A DNA stretch of 64,000 nucleotides from Desulfuromonas sp. AOP6 (GTDB taxonomy: Bacteria; Desulfobacterota; Desulfuromonadia; Desulfuromonadales; SZUA-540). The stretch covers positions 1,206,001-1,270,000 of the forward strand of contig NZ_AP022810.1 of the NCBI RefSeq assembly GCF_009731355.2, read 5' to 3'. The position numbers were made by a program, and so were the translations under genes. The first letter of the stretch is position 1; every line of letters starts with the position of its first letter. Positions 61,595 through 64,000 of this stretch are shown here, piece by piece. Under the pieces are notes generated by a model, which was given only the letters and a program-made list of their open reading frames with translations, had not been told where the DNA came from and did no database searches.

Positions 61595-64000
61595 ATGATA
61601 AAGGTTTTGAAAAGTACCCGAACGTATCAGCTGATGTTGACATCGCTGATCGTCTGTCTACTGGGGGCGGGCAGTGCCCTGGCCCTGGTGCATCCCGATG
61701 TTGTCCTGCGCGGGCCAGGGGGAGAATTTATTAACCTGGATGCCGCCGGCCCGCAGCCGGCCTACAGCGCCAAGAACACCTGCGGTGGCTGTCACATCTA
61801 TTCGAACATTGAGCAGCATTCCTACCATGTCCAGATCGGGGCCAACCAGCAGATGGGCTGGGATATGTGGAACCCCGATTCTTCCAACACCTACAAGTCC
61901 GGTGTGGCACCCAAAGGCAAGAACTGGGTGCAGAGCCCCGGCCACGTAGGCAAGTGGTGACCGCCTTCCGCTCGCCAGTTGGCGAGACTTTTCGACGGTA
62001 ACAGCGGTACCTCCAGCTACGATCCTGCAACAGGTAAATTCAATGAAGTCAATTCGCTGCTGAACAGTGCCGGCGAACTGATGAAACCCTTCAAATACAC
62101 TGACCTGACTGACTTTGCTAAAAAGGTCGACCTGTCGCTGGCCGGCAACATCATGGATTGCGGCGAGTGTCACGTCGGCGGCGGCGCCATGGAGTATGTG
62201 CCCTACACTGTGCTGGGCGCCCGCACCCCCCTGCGGGATATCAAGAGCGTCGATGTCAATGGTTTCGGCCCGATTCTCAAGACCGATATCACTGCCTTCA
62301 ACTACTTCATCGACAACTACGACGTCGATGGCGATGGCGACAAGAATGAAGTAATGCATATCGATTACGCCAACACGGGTGTGATGGAAGTCGACTGCTT
62401 CATGTGTCACTTGCAGGGCTACCAGTATGAAGAGCGTAATACCGTGCTGCGCAAGGCCAAGATCGATGCCACCCGCGCGGTTGGCGCCGGGTTCGCCACG
62501 GAAAACGCGGTGGTATGGGCCCCCACGGCCGACGAGGCTCCTTCCGGTTACGGTAACACTGTTGTTTATGACCCCGCCAAGCTGGCCAAGGACGTGAATG
62601 GCAATGCCATTATTCCTTCGGGCTTCTTCGCTAATTTCGTCAAACGTACGCCGGCCTCCGAGAACTGCGCCTCCTGTCATATGGGTGAATACGCCGTGGA
62701 CTGGAAAAAGCGCGGTGATCACTGGGAAGCCGAGCACGATTACGAAGTCCATTACATGTACGGGTGCATGGGTTGCCACGAGCGCATGCCTACGGCCGCT
62801 CAGCCTGGTCCCTTTACCTCGGAGGATGGCGGAGCCTATCCGTTCATGGGCACGGGACTGCTCGGCCACGATCCGGCCAAGGGTAATGCGCCCTACAGTT
62901 CTCTCTACAACGGCAATGACAACGTGGCCTTTAAGGGCTGTGAGGGGTGTCACCTCACCGGCACCAATGGCGCCGAACAGTTCGGCGCGCCCGATCCCAC
63001 CGCGGCTCACCAGGCTGCCGGCCTTACCGCCAGTATCGTGCAGAGCGGCATTGACGGCGTCGCCAACATCAGTCACATCGACCTGATGGATTGCTCGGCT
63101 TGTCACAGCCGCAAAATATCCAGCAGTGTGTGGAACACCGGCGGTGCCGTGGTCGATGCCACCGGCGCCGATCCGGTCGGGCGTCTGGCCGACCATGAGA
63201 ACGAGTTCGTCGATCGCAACAATATGACCGATCGTACCGGGCTGGCCTGGTACAATGGCAAACTGTTGCGGGTAGGTATCCTCAATACCATGTTCTATCG
63301 TGATAAAAACGACATCGACTTCGATGCCAACCTCGATGGGCGTGGCGGCGGCATGGATGCGCTGCTCATGACCCAGGTGCTGGCCGTCAATGAGACCAAC
63401 GGCTGGAAGTCCCTCACCGAAGATACACACGGTAACGTGACGGCGGCGGCGATCGATGCCCGTGTCGCCGCCATGAACGCCGCGGTCGACGCCTGGGCCG
63501 GCGTTACCGGCAAGGCGCAGACCAAGCTGTCCTTCATGGGAGTCCCCTTCAAGGATCAGCACAGTGTCTCCCCCGCGGCGCTGGCTTGGGGCGCAAATGG
63601 CTGCGCCGACTGCCATGCCGCTGGGTCTGAATTCTATCGCGGTGCCATGCGCATGGTCGGAGACGACATGACCATGTACTGGAATGATGACTTCGTCCCC
63701 TACACCAAGGCCAACGGCTCCACACAGGCCACGGACTTCCACCCCAATACCAAGAACAAGGTCGCCAATCGCTCTATCGCCGTGTCGGCGACTAACGGCA
63801 CCCTGAGTCTGGATGCCGATGGGGATGGGACACCGGAAAGTTACAAGACGGTGCGGGATGTCGATCGTTCCGAAACCCTGTATGAAGGCACCTTCATGAC
63901 CAACGCCGACTTCGCGGATGCCTACAGCTCCACGGGAGCTATCGGGTTTGCCGGTAACGAAAAGGGGTGGCTGCTGAAGGTTCAGGCCAAGGATACCGCA
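61595..64000 (+). CDS. extKL: Multiheme c-type cytochrome with in-frame TGA, probable selenoprotein (ExtKL-like), 3' end cut by window
   Basis: ATG 61595 with AAGGAG ten bases upstream; signal peptide ending SALAL. The frame carries one TGA at 61958-61960 (codon 122) and is otherwise open to base 64000 (802 codons). CXXCH motifs lie on both sides: CGGCH before, then CGECH, CFMCH, CASCH, CMGCH, CEGCH, CSACH and CADCH, eight so far. Composition and style do not change at the TGA, and a GU-loop hairpin follows at 61971-61986, so recoding to selenocysteine is the best explanation. From memory, a multiheme (seleno)protein called ExtKL, linked to extracellular electron transfer and selenite/tellurite loci, fits this description. 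Alternatives are a real stop giving a 121-residue monoheme protein, or a pseudogene or sequencing error. Confidence 0.78.
61958..61960 (+). other. In-frame TGA, probable selenocysteine codon
   Basis: Context is GHVGKW-TGA-PPSARQL. The frame continues without interruption for about 680 codons after it, with seven further CXXCH motifs. Confidence 0.7.
61971..61986 (+). promoter_or_regulatory. SECIS-like hairpin after the in-frame TGA
   Basis: CTCGCC (61971-61976), loop AGTT (61977-61980), GGCGAG (61981-61986). The loop begins 16 nt after the TGA and has G then U in its first three positions, as expected for a bacterial SECIS read by SelB. Confidence 0.6.

Noticed and set aside
61595-61960. Gene ending at TGA 61960 as a complete monoheme protein
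   Set aside because: The same frame continues with seven CXXCH motifs and unchanged composition, so a separate 121-residue protein is less likely than recoding; kept as an alternative.
61658-63742. 694-codon open frame on the minus strand opposite the selenocytochrome
   Set aside because: It lies antisense to a frame with a signal peptide and eight CXXCH motifs. The minus-strand translation has no recognisable domain and is explained by GC-rich third positions.

Overview
This window looks like chromosomal DNA from a dissimilatory metal-reducing bacterium of the Geobacter/Desulfuromonas type (Desulfuromonadia). That is an inference from two very large multiheme c-type cytochrome clusters, sigma-54 promoters ahead of them, homologues of the OmcS and OmcE filament cytochromes, a hypABCDE set and the tig-clpP-clpX-lon-hup housekeeping block. 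I see no rRNA, CRISPR array, insertion sequence or phage gene. The genome itself cannot be named from sequence alone.

Region 1 (1-20219, all plus strand) is a porin-cytochrome/OmcS-type cluster. It holds a truncated NHL protein, two tandem 12-heme cytochromes and an outer-membrane beta-barrel. A sigma-54 promoter then precedes three small proteins sharing a CsgG/TolB-N-like domain, a SurA/parvulin-like folding factor, a 26-heme lipoprotein, a 16-heme cytochrome, an NHL propeller, an OmcS-like cytochrome, a 6-7-heme cytochrome, a beta-propeller lipoprotein, a 5-heme cytochrome with an Fn3-like insert and a HAMP membrane protein. A second OmcS-like cytochrome has its own sigma-54 promoter, a structured leader and a strong terminator. 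Both OmcS-like proteins replace the third CXXCH by CX5CH. The likely theme is secretion, heme loading, folding and assembly of extracellular cytochrome filaments.

Region 2 (20220-25100) has two tiny proteins behind a sigma-54 promoter, then hypA-B-C-D-E on the minus strand ([NiFe] hydrogenase maturation). Region 3 (24918-32062) has four tRNAs, tig-clpP-clpX-lon-hup and three more tRNAs. Region 4 (32091-47076) is mainly housekeeping. On the minus strand are xseA-xseB-ispA-dxs followed by HDOD and GGDEF signalling genes, and ftsE-ftsX-envC-ctpA with a DUF610 deacetylase. On the plus strand are a ParA-like ATPase and a nucleobase permease.

Region 5 (47053-61182) is the second electron-transfer cluster. 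A histidine kinase and a third 12-heme cytochrome lie on the minus strand behind a sigma-54 promoter. On the plus strand are an NtrC-type activator, a 13-15-heme cytochrome and an OmcE-like tetraheme filament cytochrome with a sigma-54 promoter and structured leader. These are followed by an NHL lipoprotein, a 5-heme lipoprotein, a beta-barrel, a second NHL lipoprotein and a cytochrome whose N-terminus is OmcE-like.

Region 6 (61183-64000, running off the window) is a large multiheme cytochrome, again behind a sigma-54 promoter. Its reading frame is interrupted once by TGA at 61958, followed 16 nt later by a GU-loop hairpin, and then stays open to the window end. The best reading is a selenocysteine-containing cytochrome resembling ExtKL. 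Six sigma-54 promoters, and a recurring GGGGATATGCCCC-like dyad upstream of several of them, suggest one NtrC-type regulon spanning the filament cytochromes. The activator at 50234 is the obvious candidate regulator.
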